The notes under the pieces are model-generated. The model was not told where the DNA came from. It ran no database searches and saw only the letters and a list, made by a program, of their open reading frames with translations. Made by a program: the position numbers and the translations under genes. 64,000 bases of DNA from Aromatoleum aromaticum EbN1 (lineage in GTDB: Bacteria; Pseudomonadota; Gammaproteobacteria; Burkholderiales; Rhodocyclaceae), in assembly GCF_000025965.1 (NCBI RefSeq), contig NC_006513.1:1178001-1242000 (forward strand). Reading direction: 5' to 3'. The stretch's first letter is position 1. Each line of letters starts with the position of its first letter. Below are positions 9,641 through 20,351 of the stretch, piece after piece.

Positions 9641-10375
9641 ATGCTGATGCAACACAGCCTGCAACAACTGCATGCCCTGCGCCTGGAAGGCATGGCGCGC
9701 GCCTTCGAGGAGCAGCTCACCCAGCCCGCCATCACCGCGCTCAGCTTCGAGGAGCGCTTCGCCCAGCTCATCGATCGCGAGATCCTGCTGCGCGACGGCA
9801 AACGCATCGACCGGCTGCTCAAGGCAGCCCGCATCAAAGCCGCTGCAGCCTGCCTGGAGGACGTCGACTACCGCGCCGGGCGCGGGCTCGAGCGCAGCCA
9901 GATCGCCGCGCTCGGCACCGGGCAATGGATCCGCCATCACCAGAACTGCCTCATCACCGGGCCCACCGGCAGCGGCAAGACCTGGCTCGCCTGCGCGCTC
10001 GCCAATGCCGCGTGCCGGCAGGGCCTCGCGGCCTATTACGTGCGTCTGCCGCGGCTCTTCGAAGAGCTGCGCATCGCGCATGCCGACGGCAGCTTCAGCC
10101 GACGCCTCATGCAGCTCGCGCGCATGGATCTCATCGTCATCGACGATTGGGGCCTGGCCGCGCCGTCGGCGCAGGAGCGAAGCGACCTGCTGGAGCTGCT
10201 CGACGACCGCGTCGGCACGCGTTCGACCGTGATCACCAGCCAGCTGCCGATCGAGCACTGGCACACCTACCTGGGCGACCCGACCTTCGCCGATGCGATC
10301 CTCGATCGCGTCGTGCACGCCGCGCACAAGCTCGCCCTCAAGGGCGAGTCGATGAGAAGAAAGGAAAAGGCATGA
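9641..10375 (+). CDS. istB: IS21-family helper ATPase IstB (inner element)
   Basis: A 244-residue AAA+ ATPase of the IstB/DnaC family. Walker A is 'GPTGSGKT' and Walker B 'LIVIDDWG', with sensor region '[10 protein letters not shown]'. It begins [19 protein letters not shown] after CCGGAGAAC and lies 22 bp behind istA. It assists transposase target selection. A long inverted repeat (about 10399-10455) follows the stop and may terminate transcription. Confidence 0.9.
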   Translation: MLMQHSLQQLHALRLEGMARAFEEQLTQPAITALSFEERFAQLIDREILLRDGKRIDRLLKAARIKAAAACLEDVDYRAGRGLERSQIAALGTGQWIRHHQNCLITGPTGSGKTWLACALANAACRQGLAAYYVRLPRLFEELRIAHADGSFSRRLMQLARMDLIVIDDWGLAAPSAQERSDLLELLDDRVGTRSTVITSQLPIEHWHTYLGDPTFADAILDRVVHAAHKLALKGESMRRKEKA

Positions 10376-10581
10376 GGCCGTGCGCGCGAGACGCCTTACC
10401 CACAGGCGCCCGCCCGCCAGCGTATGAGGCGCGCTGGCGGCCGCCTGTGGATAAGCCTGCGCCGTGCCTCGAATTGACCGTGATCGTGACCGACGCGGTT
10501 AGAATCTGAACACCACGCTTCGCGCGCAGACCCCCCGGTCACGTTCGTCGGTGCAGGCGGTCACGTTCGTCGGAATGCGCA

Positions 10582-11768
<1,187 letters not shown>

Positions 11769-11775
11769 GGGCCGC

Positions 11776-11832
11776 GCGACGGAGCGCCCCTGCGGTCGGG
11801 CCTTCGGCCCTCCCTTCGGGGCGCTCCGTCGC
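11776..11832 (+). terminator. Long hairpin after outer istB
   Basis: The arms GCGACGGAGCGCCCC and GGGGCGCTCCGTCGC form a perfect 15-bp stem, with a second small stem in the loop. It lies just after the istB stop. No T-run follows, so it may act as an RNA-stabilising or Rho-assisted end rather than a classic terminator. Confidence 0.5.
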
Positions 11833-11913
11833 ACATGTCAATGGGATAGAGGTGTATCAGTTTTAAATCGGCAACCGCCGGGAAAGCGTGTCAGTTTTAA
11901 ATCGGCATTGACA

Positions 11914-11968
11914 CGGCACGGTCATGCGCGGCATCGAGCGGCGCGAGCTGGAACGGCGCGCTGCTCAT
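11914..11968 (-). pseudogene. GNAT (TacT-like) toxin, 5' part
   Basis: The ATG at 11968 overlaps the stop of its DUF1778 antitoxin (ATGA). The visible residues are MSSAPFQLAPLDAAHDR, then the IS21 end. The remainder of the gene is at 6566-7046. The antitoxin is therefore left without a functional toxin. Confidence 0.82.
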
Positions 11969-12246
11969 TCAGCACGCAGCAGCTTGCTGCGACGAACGAA
12001 GGCACGTTCCAAAGCCGGTGAGGGTTGCGGGGGCGACAGCAGCGCCTGGGCAAAGCACTCCTGATCGGCGAGCGACAGACGGATGACTTCAGCCTGCTCG
12101 ATAGCACGCTGTGCGGCATCCTGCACGGCAGCGATGACAAAATCAGTCATGGTGCGCCCTTGAAGTTCAGCGGCGCGCTTGAGCATCGAATGCAGATCCT
12201 TGCTGATCCGGGCTTCGAGGCGGGCGGTGGAAATGGCTGCAGGCAT
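11965..12246 (-). CDS. DUF1778 antitoxin orphaned by IS insertion into its toxin
   Basis: A 93-residue ribbon-helix-helix protein MPAAISTARLEARISKDLHSMLKRAAELQGRT. 'FVIAAVQDAAQRAIEQAEVIRLS' leads into the toxin-binding tail 'SPPQPSPALERAF'. The partner toxin is split by the nested insertions. A perfect 19-bp palindrome lies upstream, so self-regulation probably persists. Confidence 0.85.
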   Translation of the reverse strand: MPAAISTARLEARISKDLHSMLKRAAELQGRTMTDFVIAAVQDAAQRAIEQAEVIRLSLADQECFAQALLSPPQPSPALERAFVRRSKLLRAE

Positions 12247-12269
12247 GGTGTTGTCCTCCTGGTGCAGTT

Positions 12270-12288
12270 ATACGGCAAATTGCCGTAT
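12270..12288. promoter_or_regulatory. 19-bp palindrome, probable antitoxin operator
   Basis: ATACGGCAA-A-TTGCCGTAT, perfect dyad, 24 bp upstream of the antitoxin ATG on the minus strand. The position and AT-rich setting fit an autoregulatory operator for the RHH antitoxin. Confidence 0.65.
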
Positions 12289-12369
12289 CGTCACAACCTT
12301 AACGTACGGCTTTCCCGGTCCGTACCATGTCAGACCATGGTTTTTCCCACTTGCGCAGAAGAAAGCGGT

Positions 12370-12975
12370 TCACGCCCCCGCGAACGCCGCCGGGCGGCCG
12401 AAGTGGAAGCCCTGGTAGAAATCGAAGCCGAGCGCGCGGCAGCGGCGGGCGCGTTCGGTCGTGTCGACTTTCTCGGCCAGGAGCCGCGCCGGGTAGAGTC
12501 GCAGGCGGCGAACCAGCCGTTCGAGCGCGTCGGGATCGAGCTGCAGCACGTCGATCTTGACGATGTCGACGAGCCCGAGCAGCGGTTCATAGGCGGGCGT
12601 GATCGCGCAGAAGTCGTCGAGCGCGAGACGGTAGCCGAGGTGCTTGAGTTCGGCGCAGCGGTGCACGATCGCCTCGTCGACTTCGATCGTTTCGAGCAGT
12701 TCGAGGACGACGTCCTCTTTCGGCAGGCGTTCGACGCCGCGGCCGAGCAGGGTTTCGGCGTCGAGGTTGACGAAAGCGGCGCAGCCTCCCATGACGCTGT
12801 GCACGCCGAGCCGGCCGAAGACGCGGGCGATCACCTGCGCGGTCGCGCGCGCGCCGTCGCTGACTCTTGCTTCGCCCGATCCGTCGTCGCGGAACAGCAG
12901 TTCATAGGCGATCACATTGCGCTCCTGGTTCAGGATCGGCTGACGCGCGACGAACACTTCGTTCTGGCTGCCCAT
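12370..12975 (-). CDS. EAL-domain protein lacking the usual HDOD half
   Basis: 201 residues starting MGSQNEVFVARQPILNQERNVIAYELLFR, the opening of EAL-HDOD (YuxH-like) proteins. EAL-type residues are present: Glu in 'YELLFR', Asn in 'FVNLDAET', 'ALDDF' with both Asp, Lys in 'IVKIDVL', Glu in 'AEKVDT' and Gln in 'YQGFHFGRP'. The protein stops right after the EAL domain, while family members usually run to about 400 residues with a C-terminal HDOD domain. It lies next to the IS/toxin island, so loss of the second half is likely. It may bind or cleave cyclic di-GMP, unproven. Confidence 0.75.
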   Translation of the reverse strand: MGSQNEVFVARQPILNQERNVIAYELLFRDDGSGEARVSDGARATAQVIARVFGRLGVHSVMGGCAAFVNLDAETLLGRGVERLPKEDVVLELLETIEVDEAIVHRCAELKHLGYRLALDDFCAITPAYEPLLGLVDIVKIDVLQLDPDALERLVRRLRLYPARLLAEKVDTTERARRCRALGFDFYQGFHFGRPAAFAGA

Positions 12976-13422
12976 GATTGCCTCCATTGGCGTGGTTCGC
13001 GGCGGCATGTGTTGCCTCGACCGCCCTGCCCGGTGCTTTCCGGGCCATGACTGCATTCTTCCCCACTCCGGCTGAACGACTCCTGAAGGCGGCATTCAGT
13101 GCGCGTTCACTGTGAAAAAATGACCAGATCCGATTTTTCTTCCTCGCAATATGACGAAAACGACCGGATGCCACCGTCCGGAGAAACCGCCCTGTCCTCG
13201 AATTGCGGGCGGATGTCGTATTTGCCGCCGTCGATTCGGTATTGCATCAGGCTTGATGCAAACAGCGGGCCCGCCGGAAAACGCCTGACTGGCACCGTTC
13301 GTAGCGCCCCTGGTCGGCCGACAGCCGTGCCAACGGAACGATAAGCTTGTCGCAAACGTTTTATTTGTCAGGACATCATCCGGACGTTACTATCGATTCA
13401 ACTCAGACACCGGAAGTTGCCC
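12976..13422. other. Non-coding stretch between EAL gene and toxin-antitoxin pair
   Basis: About 450 bp between divergent genes. It must hold both promoters. The last 90 bp are AT-richer (GCAAACGTTTTATTTGTCAGG at about 13351-13371). I see no RNA gene, repeat or convincing open frame in it. Confidence 0.5.
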
Positions 13423-13701
13423 ATGACCACCTTGAACCAATCGAAAACCGAACGGATCGATGTCCGGGCGAGCGGCCCCGTCAAGCAGCTCCTGCAGGAA
13501 GCAGCGCGTGCTTGCCACAAGAACGTCAGCGAGTTCCTGCTCGACGCTGGCGTGACTGCGGCTAACCAGGCGCTGGCCGACCGTCGCCGTTTCGTTCTCG
13601 ACGACGAGCGGTGGCAGGCATTCCAGCAGGCACTGGATCGCCCGGTGCAAGCCAAACCGCGCCTGAAGAAACTGCTCACCGAACCTGGAGTGCTGGATTG
13701 A
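13423..13701 (+). CDS. DUF1778 (TacA-like) antitoxin
   Basis: A 92-residue RHH antitoxin: MTTLNQSKTERIDVRASGP, then 'VKQLLQEAARACHKNVSEFLLDAGVTAANQAL' and a C-terminal toxin-binding tail 'ALDRPVQAKPRLKKLL'. ATG 13423 is chosen over a TTG two codons earlier because it is the first ATG after GGAAG. Its stop overlaps the TTG start of the toxin. Confidence 0.85.
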   Translation: MTTLNQSKTERIDVRASGPVKQLLQEAARACHKNVSEFLLDAGVTAANQALADRRRFVLDDERWQAFQQALDRPVQAKPRLKKLLTEPGVLD

Positions 13702-14201
13702 GCGCTGCGTATGAGCCGATAAGCAAACTCGGTGCCGCAGACGCCGTCGAAAGTTTCGACTGTGGCCAGCCGGCACTGAATCAGTTTCTGCACCAGTACG
13801 CACTGGTCAACCAGAAGGCCAATAGCGCACAAACCTACCTCTGCCGCAGTGCCGGTGAGGTCGTCGGTTTCTACAGCCTCGCGGTAGGCAGCGTTGATCC
13901 CGAGTCGGCACCTGCGCGGGTGATGAAAGGCCTCGCTCGACACCCTGTCCCGGTGATGATTCTGGCAAGGCTGGCGGTGGACAAAAATCATCAGGGCAAA
14001 GGGCTGGGTCAAGCGCTGCTCAAGGACGCCCTGCAGCGCACCGCCCAGGCGGCCGACATCGCGGGCATTCGATGCTTGCTGGTGCACGCGAAGGACAACG
14101 CGGCGCGGCAGTGGTACGAGTCCTGGGAGTTCGAGCCGAGCCAGACCGACTCTTATCATTTATTCTTGATGCTCAAGGACTTGAAGGCTTTGTTAACGTG
14201 A
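13698..14201 (+). CDS. GNAT acetyltransferase toxin (TacT family), TTG start
   Basis: A 167-residue GNAT toxin: 'SFDCGQPALNQFLHQYA', 'VVGFYSLAVGSV', the acetyl-CoA loop 'KNHQGKGLGQALLKDAL' and the terminal 'ARQWYESWEFEPS'. No ATG precedes the conserved N-terminus in this frame; the TTG at 13698 overlaps the antitoxin stop in the same way as the ATGA overlap of the other pairs, so I take it as the start. Expected to acetylate charged tRNA and block translation. Confidence 0.85.
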   Translation: MSAAYEPISKLGAADAVESFDCGQPALNQFLHQYALVNQKANSAQTYLCRSAGEVVGFYSLAVGSVDPESAPARVMKGLARHPVPVMILARLAVDKNHQGKGLGQALLKDALQRTAQAADIAGIRCLLVHAKDNAARQWYESWEFEPSQTDSYHLFLMLKDLKALLT

Positions 14202-14307
14202 AGACCCCCGAATCAGGCGAAATACCCCAAGCAGCGAGGGACTATCTGCCGGACGCCGCGGACGGACTCCACAGCGGATCTCGCCCCGCCGAACCGTGAG
14301 GCGATCG

Positions 14308-15147
14308 CTACGCGATGCTCTTCGCGATCGACGCGACGGTTTCGTCGATGAGCCGGCGCGCGATGCTGAAAGGATGGGGCAGGCGCGGCAGGCGGTCGAT
14401 GCCGAACCAGTCGGCGGCTTCGATCTCGCCCGGCTGCGGGACGATCTCGCCACTGACGTAGTCGGCGACGAAAGCGATCATCAGCGAGTGCGGGAAAGGC
14501 CACGGCTGGCTGTCGAAATAGCGCAGGTTCGTGATCTCGACGCCGACCTCTTCGCGCACTTCGCGCTGCAGCGTCTGTTCGAGCGTTTCGCCCGGCTCGA
14601 CGAAACCGGCGAGCGCGCTGTACATGCCTTCCGGAAAATGCGGCGAGCGCGCGAGCAGCAGTTCGCGTCCGCGCCGCACCAGCCCCATCACCGCCGGCGA
14701 CAGGCATGGATAGCCCGCCAGCCCGCAGTCCGGGCACACGCGCGCCCGCTCCCCCTGTTTCAGGCCCGTGGCCGACCCGCAGCGGCCGCAATATCGGTGC
14801 GTGTCGTCCCACTCGATGATCTGGACCGCGCGCCCGGCGATCGCCAGTACCGTTTCGTCGATCCGCCCGAAAAGCCTGCGCAGGCCCTGCCATTCGGCGC
14901 GCTCGGGCAGCTCTGGCGATGCTTCGAATGCAGCCGTGAAGCAGTCCCGCTCGCCGAGCCGGCCGAGATAGTGGCGGCAACGCCCGGCGGCGACACCCAG
15001 TTCCTCCAGTTCGCCGCGACTCGGGACGCGCGCTGACTCGCCTTCGCCGATCACGAGCAGGCGGTCCGCGTTGAACACGAACCACAGGTCGCTGTCGCTC
15101 GCCTGCGAAGGTTCGGTGATTCCCGGCACAAAAATATCCATGCACAT
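14308..15147 (-). CDS. nudC: NAD(+) diphosphatase / RNA NAD-decapping hydrolase NudC
   Basis: A Nudix hydrolase of 279 residues. A zinc ribbon 'CGRCGSATGLKQGERARVCPDCG' precedes the Nudix box 'GFVEPGETLEQTLQREVREEVGV', and the NADH-pyrophosphatase signature 'SQPWPFPHSLM' follows. Family enzymes split NAD(H) into NMN(H) and AMP and remove 5'-NAD caps from RNA. Two ATGs (15147 and 15141) lie close together with no strong ribosome site, so the start is uncertain by two codons. A single gene, not clearly in an operon. Confidence 0.92.
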   Translation of the reverse strand: MCMDIFVPGITEPSQASDSDLWFVFNADRLLVIGEGESARVPSRGELEELGVAAGRCRHYLGRLGERDCFTAAFEASPELPERAEWQGLRRLFGRIDETVLAIAGRAVQIIEWDDTHRYCGRCGSATGLKQGERARVCPDCGLAGYPCLSPAVMGLVRRGRELLLARSPHFPEGMYSALAGFVEPGETLEQTLQREVREEVGVEITNLRYFDSQPWPFPHSLMIAFVADYVSGEIVPQPGEIEAADWFGIDRLPRLPHPFSIARRLIDETVASIAKSIA

Positions 15148-15225
15148 TGGTCGATTCCCGCTGTTCGTCGTCGTTCGGCGACAGTCTCCACGCTTTGCGC
15201 GGCCGCTGGAAGTGCCGGAGCATCT

Positions 15226-16620
15226 TCAGCGCGGGACAGGCTCGCGCGGCAGAAACATGCCGAACGTCGTGACGCCGTCGATCGACTCGGCGCTCATCGT
15301 TCCGCCGTGCGCCTCGACGATCGTGCGCGTGATCGCGAGCCCGAGCCCCGCCCCTTCGCCGTGGCGCTGCCGGTCGGCACTGGCGCGATGGAAGCGCTCG
15401 AAGACCCGCGACAGCTGGTCGGACGGAATCGTGTCGCCGTGGTTGCGCACGCGCAGCGCGACCTGCGGGCCTTCGTCCGCGATCGTGATCTCGATCATCC
15501 CGCCCGCCTGCGTGTGACGGATCGCGTTCGACAGCAGGTTCGAGATCGCGCGGCGCAGCATCAGCGCGTCACCGCGCACCCGGGCGTCGCCGCGCACGTC
15601 CAGCGTCACGCCGCGCTCCTCCGCGAGCGCTTCGTAGAACTCGACGAGGGCGCGGGCCTCGGCGGCAAGCTCGACGGTTTCGTCAGGATGCGGCAGGCGG
15701 CCGTTCTCCGCTTTCGCGATGAACAGCATGTCGCCGACCATGCGCGCGATGCGCTCGTATTCCTCGAGGTTCGACGCCAGCACGTCGCGGTATTCGTCGG
15801 CGTTGCACGGCCGAGACAGGCACACCGCGGTCTGCGTCATCAGATTCGAGACAGGCGTGCGCAGCTCGTGCGCGATGTCGGCGGAAAAATCGGAAAGACG
15901 CTGGAACGCGGACTCGAGACGGTCGAGCATGCCGTTGAGCGCTTCGACGAGCTCATGCACTTCGGCCGGCGCATCGGCATCGTCGAGACGCTCGCCGAGC
16001 CGCGCGGCCGACAATGCACCGGCAGTCGCCGTCACGCGGCGCAACGGCGCCAGGCCGTGATGCGCCGCCCACCAGCCGAGCATCGCCGCGACTGCCGCCG
16101 CGACCGAGATGCCAAGCCACAACCCGCGCCGGGTCGCATCGAGGAATCGCGCGTGGTGCGTGATGTCGAGGCCGACCAGCGCGGTGACGCGGCTCGCCTC
16201 TCCCGCCCCCGGCAGCGCGAACGTCCTTTCCCTGCCGACGTAATGGCGCCCGTCCTTTTCCCAGCTCGCGACGCCCGCCGGAAGGCGCTGCCCCGCGAGC
16301 TGCGGCGCACTGAAGAGGCCCGGATGGACGGCGTAAATGACGCTGCCTTCGGCGTCGCGCAGCAGCACACCGACCATGTCGTGGCCGACGAACGCGTCAT
16401 CGAGGCGCTGCCCGAGCGTGTCCCTGGCCTCGGGCGCCGCCGACGTCAGCAGGTGGTTCTCGATCAGCGCGAACTTGCCGTGCAGCTCGTGGTTGTCGAG
16501 TTCGATGAAATGCGCCTCGACCGCGCGCCCGAGCACCACGCCGACGACGATCAGCAGGGTCGCAGTCATCGCCGCGAACAGCAGCGCGAGCCGCGCGGTC
16601 AGCGACAGCGGCCGTTTCAC
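15226..16620 (-). CDS. cusS: Heavy-metal sensor histidine kinase (CusS-like)
   Basis: 464 residues from a GTG overlapping the response-regulator stop (GTGA). Two membrane helices ('[21 protein letters not shown]' and '[19 protein letters not shown]') enclose a periplasmic domain of about 140 residues. Then HAMP, the H-box '[16 protein letters not shown]', N-box '[15 protein letters not shown]' and G2 '[20 protein letters not shown]'. It matches the CusS/CopS heavy-metal kinase family that senses periplasmic copper or silver. The metal is inferred. Confidence 0.85.
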   Translation of the reverse strand: MKRPLSLTARLALLFAAMTATLLIVVGVVLGRAVEAHFIELDNHELHGKFALIENHLLTSAAPEARDTLGQRLDDAFVGHDMVGVLLRDAEGSVIYAVHPGLFSAPQLAGQRLPAGVASWEKDGRHYVGRERTFALPGAGEASRVTALVGLDITHHARFLDATRRGLWLGISVAAAVAAMLGWWAAHHGLAPLRRVTATAGALSAARLGERLDDADAPAEVHELVEALNGMLDRLESAFQRLSDFSADIAHELRTPVSNLMTQTAVCLSRPCNADEYRDVLASNLEEYERIARMVGDMLFIAKAENGRLPHPDETVELAAEARALVEFYEALAEERGVTLDVRGDARVRGDALMLRRAISNLLSNAIRHTQAGGMIEITIADEGPQVALRVRNHGDTIPSDQLSRVFERFHRASADRQRHGEGAGLGLAITRTIVEAHGGTMSAESIDGVTTFGMFLPREPVPR

Positions 16621-17297
16621 CGCGGCTGCGGCGCTTCGAGCACGTAGCCCATGCCGCGCACCGTGCGGATCAGCTTCGGCTCGAACGGGTCGTCGACTTT
16701 CGCGCGCAGCCGCCGCACCGCGACTTCGATGACGTTGGTGTCGCTGTCGAAGTTCATGTCCCATACCTGCGACGCGATCAGCGAGCGCAGCAGCACTTCG
16801 CCCTGGCGCCGCAACAACAGCTCGAGCAACGCGAACTCCTTCGACGTCAGGTCGATCTTCACGCCGGCGCGCGTCACCCGTCTACGCAGCAGGTCGAGTT
16901 CGAGGTCTCCCGCGCTATAAACCTCCGGCTCCTTCGCCTTACCGCGGCGCAGCAGCGTGCGCACGCGCGCGAGCAGCTCGGAAAACGCGAACGGCTTGAC
17001 GAGGTAGTCGTCGGCGCCAAGCTCGAGCCCCCGCACGCGGTCCTCGACCTGATCGCGCGCGGTCAGGAACAGCACCGGCATGTCGCGTCCGCTGCGCCGC
17101 ACCGTCTGCAACACGCCCCAGCCATCGAGCGACGGCAGCATCACGTCGAGCACCATCAGATCGTAGTCGCCGTCGAGCGCGAGATGCAGGCCGTCGAGCC
17201 CGTCGCGCGCGAGATCAACGACGAAGCCCGCCTCGGCCAGCCCCTGGCGCAGGTAATCACCGGTTTTCGGCTCGTCCTCGACGATCAGGATTTTCAT
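16617..17297 (-). CDS. cusR: Copper-type response regulator (CusR-like, OmpR family)
   Basis: 226 residues. Receiver with phosphoacceptor Asp in '[16 protein letters not shown]', Thr in 'VLFLTARD' and Lys in '[10 protein letters not shown]'. OmpR-type winged helix '[49 protein letters not shown]', closest to CusR/CopR regulators. A TTACA-N4-TGTAA box upstream fits the known cop box. No efflux genes lie next to it in this window. Confidence 0.88.
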   Translation of the reverse strand: MKILIVEDEPKTGDYLRQGLAEAGFVVDLARDGLDGLHLALDGDYDLMVLDVMLPSLDGWGVLQTVRRSGRDMPVLFLTARDQVEDRVRGLELGADDYLVKPFAFSELLARVRTLLRRGKAKEPEVYSAGDLELDLLRRRVTRAGVKIDLTSKEFALLELLLRRQGEVLLRSLIASQVWDMNFDSDTNVIEVAVRRLRAKVDDPFEPKLIRTVRGMGYVLEAPQPR

Positions 17298-17374
17298 TGC
17301 TCGTGTCCCCGCTCTATCCGCCGCTGCGCGACCGCGAGCACATTCTGCCTTGGCACACGTCTGCTGATGCGGAG

Positions 17375-17390
17375 ATTACAAAGATGTAAT
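17375..17390 (-). promoter_or_regulatory. cop-box-like operator upstream of cusR
   Basis: ATTACA-AAGA-TGTAAT, a perfect dyad with 4-bp spacer, 78-93 bp before the regulator start. It resembles the TTACA-N-TGTAA boxes bound by CopR/CusR-type regulators. Confidence 0.6.
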
Positions 17391-17480
17391 CGCCGCGTCA
17401 GCATCCCGACTGCTGCCGTCGTGCCGGCGCGACGAACGCGAACGCGCCAAGGTGGCGTCGCCGGTCGCCGGCACGCTGCA

Positions 17481-17556
17481 GCCCCCGTCCGGGTATATCT
17501 CGTGCCGAGGCGTCCGCCGCGCGCCAACGAGGCGCGAGACACACCCGGACGGGGGC
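17481..17556. repeat. Long imperfect inverted repeat between LAL regulator and cusR
   Basis: A left arm of 26 bp (17481-17506, starting GCCCCCGTCCGGGT) pairs with a right arm (17531-17556) at 22 or more of 26 positions, around a 24-bp loop. It sits 40 bp after the regulator stop. It could be an RNA end structure or a REP-type element; no T-run is present on either side. Confidence 0.6.
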
Positions 17557-17596
17557 GGGCAGAAACCGGCGATGCCGAAAAGGGAAGGATCCGCCG

Positions 17597-20284
17597 CTAC
17601 TCGATGATCCCCAGCAGCCGCGCGCGATCCACCGCATGCCGGCGGTTCGCGGCGTTGAGCTTGGCGAGGAGGTTCTTCATGTGCCACTTGATCGTCTCGG
17701 CGCCGACATCGAGCATTTTCGCGATTTCCTTGTTCGAGCGGCCGAGCGACAGCGCGCCGAGGATTTCCATCTCGCGCGCGGAAAGCTGCGCCGGGCGGTT
17801 TTTCGGGTCCGCGGTCTTCTGCCCCGTCGCTTCCGGCACCCAGCCGAAGCGGCAGCGTTCAGCGGCGCGCTCGACGAACGCCGGCGTGATGCCGGCGCCC
17901 TTCGCGAGGCCGGACCGGTCGAGCTCCGGCAGGCATTCGAGCGCCGCCGGCCAGTCGTCGGCGATGACGCGCACGAGCCGGAAGGATTCAGCAAGGCTCA
18001 GCGCCTCGGCGAAGAGCCGCGCCGCGGCATCGTCGCCCGACCCCTCGCAGCACGCGGCGAGCAGCTTGACGGTGAGCTGGTCGCGCCCGCGCCGCAGCCG
18101 GGCGGCGATTCCACCCGCGCGCTCCAGCGCGAGCACGGCCCCCTCGTCGTTGAAATCGAGCAGCGCGACGCGCGTGGCGGCGATCTCGCGGACCAGGCGC
18201 AGCTCCGCCTCCAGCCCATGATCCGGGCGGTCCGCGCCGGCGACGATCTCGTCGATCGCCCCGAGCAGCATGCGGCACGACACGATCCGGTTGCGGATCG
18301 CGTGCTGGCGGAGCTGCTCGCCGAGGCTCGCGACGACGAGGCGCGGCTGGCCGCGCAGCTCGCCGATCGCGGCGAGGCTGTTCAGCGCGTCGAACGCCTT
18401 CCCTTCGCGCCCTTTCTGGTTCTCGTAACGCGCGAGCGTCAGGTAGGCGAGCATCACCGCGTCCGGTAGCGCCGCCTGCTCGATCAGATCGAGCCGGTTC
18501 GCGAGCAGCGCGCGCGCTTCGTCTTCGGCGCCGAGCTCCCAGCACGCCGCCGCGAGCCCCGCCGCCTGCACCGCTGCCGGCAGCGAGCGCCAGCCAGTGC
18601 TCGCCTCGGCGCGCTCGAGCGCAGCGCGGAAAACGCCTGCCGCCTCGCTCGCCTGGCCTTCGATCAGGTAGCTCAGGCCGACTGCGAACGCGCCGTACAT
18701 CGCGTCGTAGAAGTTGCGCACGCCGCGACCGCGACCGTCGGAAATCTGCTGGTAATAGCGCGCGCGGTCGGGGAAGCCGGTATGGATCGCGACGAACGAC
18801 AGGGTATTGCAGTACAGCGGCCCGAGCTCCGGGTCGTAGCTCTCGATGCAGCCGCGCGCGCGCGTGTAGTCGTCGCAGTGGATCGCGACCGCCGAGCGCA
18901 CGATGTTCGCCTGCAGCGCGATCTCGGGCGTGACGCCCGGCCGCGCGAGGATCACGTCGGCCAGGCGCTCGGCGTCCTGCGGGCGGTAGCACAGCGCGCA
19001 CGCCCACGCGGCCGTCAGCTGGATGCCTTCGCGCCGGGTGATTTCCTCCGGCGGCAGGCGGTCGAGCCACGCGAGGACTTCGACGATGCGGCCCTGCACG
19101 CCGAGGTGGCGCAGGCGCTTCTCGATCCAGTCCATCGCCTGCGTGCGCATGCCGGCGACGAACGCGTGGTCGGCCGCCTGCTCGAGCATGTTGTGCGCGG
19201 CGAACCACTCGGCCGCGGTCGCGTGCAGCACCCGCAGCTCTTCGGCCGGCAGCGCGTCGAGGAGGCTGTGCAGGTACTCGATGAACAGCGGGTGCATGCG
19301 GTAGTTGTCGCCGTCTCCGCCGACCGACGTCACGAGCCCGGTGTTCTGCTCGAGCCGCGACAGGATTTCGCCGCTGTCGGCGACGCCGCTCAGCGCCGCG
19401 CACAGCTCGGGGTGCTGCGTCTTCAGGATCGACGCGCGCACGAGCATCGCGACGGCATCCGGCTCCAGGCTTTCGAGCACGAACTGCGAGAAATAGCGCG
19501 CGATGTCGCCCGTCGCGCCCGAAAGTCCCGCAACCGTGCCCGCGATGTCGCTTTTCCGCGCCATCGCGGCGGTGACGATCTGCAACGCCATCGGCCACCC
19601 TTCGGTGCGCTCGTGCAGCCGCGCGCACGTCTCGATGTCGATGTCTTCGCCGAGGCGCCGGCGCAGGAAACCGATCGTGTCGTCGAGCCGCAGGCGCAGG
19701 TCCTCGGTGACGAACTGGGTGTACAGGCCGTGGGCGTTCAGCTCCTCGACCGGGAACGGCGGGTCGGCGCGCGAAGTGGCGACGACATGGAAATTCGGCG
19801 GCGCGTTGCGGATCAGGTAATAGACGAACTCGACCGCATGCTCGTCGGACAGCTGGTGCAGGTCATCGATGAGGACGTAGGTCGGGCGCGCGAGTTCGTG
19901 GATCTGCACGAGGACTTCGCTCGCGATCCACAGGTCCGCGCCCGACTGGCCGAGCTGGTCGAACGCGCGCGCCGGCACGTCGAGCCCGACTGCGACGCGG
20001 ATCGACGCGACCAGCGCCGGGATGAACGTCGCGCTGTCGTCGCTCGCGTCGACCGTCAGCCACGCGACGGCGGCGCCGGTCGCGAGCAGCTCGCGGCGCC
20101 ACTGCACGAGGAGCGACGTCTTGCCGAAGCCCGCCAGCGACGTGACGACGACCAGCGGCTGTTCGGCCGTCTCGCGCAGGCGCTCGAGCAGGCGCGCCGG
20201 CGCGAGCGCCTGCTTCGCCGAATGCGGCGGCATCGTCTTGAGGGCAAAACGATACGGGATTGCCTCGGTGGTCTTGTTCCTCAT
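17597..20284 (-). CDS. LAL-type (MalT-like) ATP-dependent LuxR-family regulator
   Basis: 895 residues from MRNKTTEAIPYRF. Walker A 'LAGFGKTSLL' lies around residue 50, Walker B 'TYVLIDDLHQLSDE' near 140. A long helical repeat (TPR-like) middle is followed by a C-terminal LuxR helix-turn-helix 'LSAREMEILGALSLGRSNKEIAKMLDVGAETIKWHMKNLL'. LAL regulators are ligand- and ATP-dependent activators (MalT, AlkS). It is the last gene of the minus-strand operon begun at 21769 (68 bp after the zinc-ribbon gene), so it may control that operon and its sister at 56.9 kb. The upstream in-frame extension to 20497 is not credible coding. Confidence 0.88.
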   Translation of the reverse strand: MRNKTTEAIPYRFALKTMPPHSAKQALAPARLLERLRETAEQPLVVVTSLAGFGKTSLLVQWRRELLATGAAVAWLTVDASDDSATFIPALVASIRVAVGLDVPARAFDQLGQSGADLWIASEVLVQIHELARPTYVLIDDLHQLSDEHAVEFVYYLIRNAPPNFHVVATSRADPPFPVEELNAHGLYTQFVTEDLRLRLDDTIGFLRRRLGEDIDIETCARLHERTEGWPMALQIVTAAMARKSDIAGTVAGLSGATGDIARYFSQFVLESLEPDAVAMLVRASILKTQHPELCAALSGVADSGEILSRLEQNTGLVTSVGGDGDNYRMHPLFIEYLHSLLDALPAEELRVLHATAAEWFAAHNMLEQAADHAFVAGMRTQAMDWIEKRLRHLGVQGRIVEVLAWLDRLPPEEITRREGIQLTAAWACALCYRPQDAERLADVILARPGVTPEIALQANIVRSAVAIHCDDYTRARGCIESYDPELGPLYCNTLSFVAIHTGFPDRARYYQQISDGRGRGVRNFYDAMYGAFAVGLSYLIEGQASEAAGVFRAALERAEASTGWRSLPAAVQAAGLAAACWELGAEDEARALLANRLDLIEQAALPDAVMLAYLTLARYENQKGREGKAFDALNSLAAIGELRGQPRLVVASLGEQLRQHAIRNRIVSCRMLLGAIDEIVAGADRPDHGLEAELRLVREIAATRVALLDFNDEGAVLALERAGGIAARLRRGRDQLTVKLLAACCEGSGDDAAARLFAEALSLAESFRLVRVIADDWPAALECLPELDRSGLAKGAGITPAFVERAAERCRFGWVPEATGQKTADPKNRPAQLSAREMEILGALSLGRSNKEIAKMLDVGAETIKWHMKNLLAKLNAANRRHAVDRARLLGIIE

Positions 20285-20351
20285 GCAGCGTCCGGGCGTC
20301 GGTGAGGCGAGAGAACGCCACGATACCAGCGCTTCCCTCCGGGCCGAAGCT

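Noticed and set aside
12976-13422. Short frames on both strands between the EAL gene and the next antitoxin
   Set aside because: None has a ribosome site with protein-like composition; they cross likely promoter sequence.
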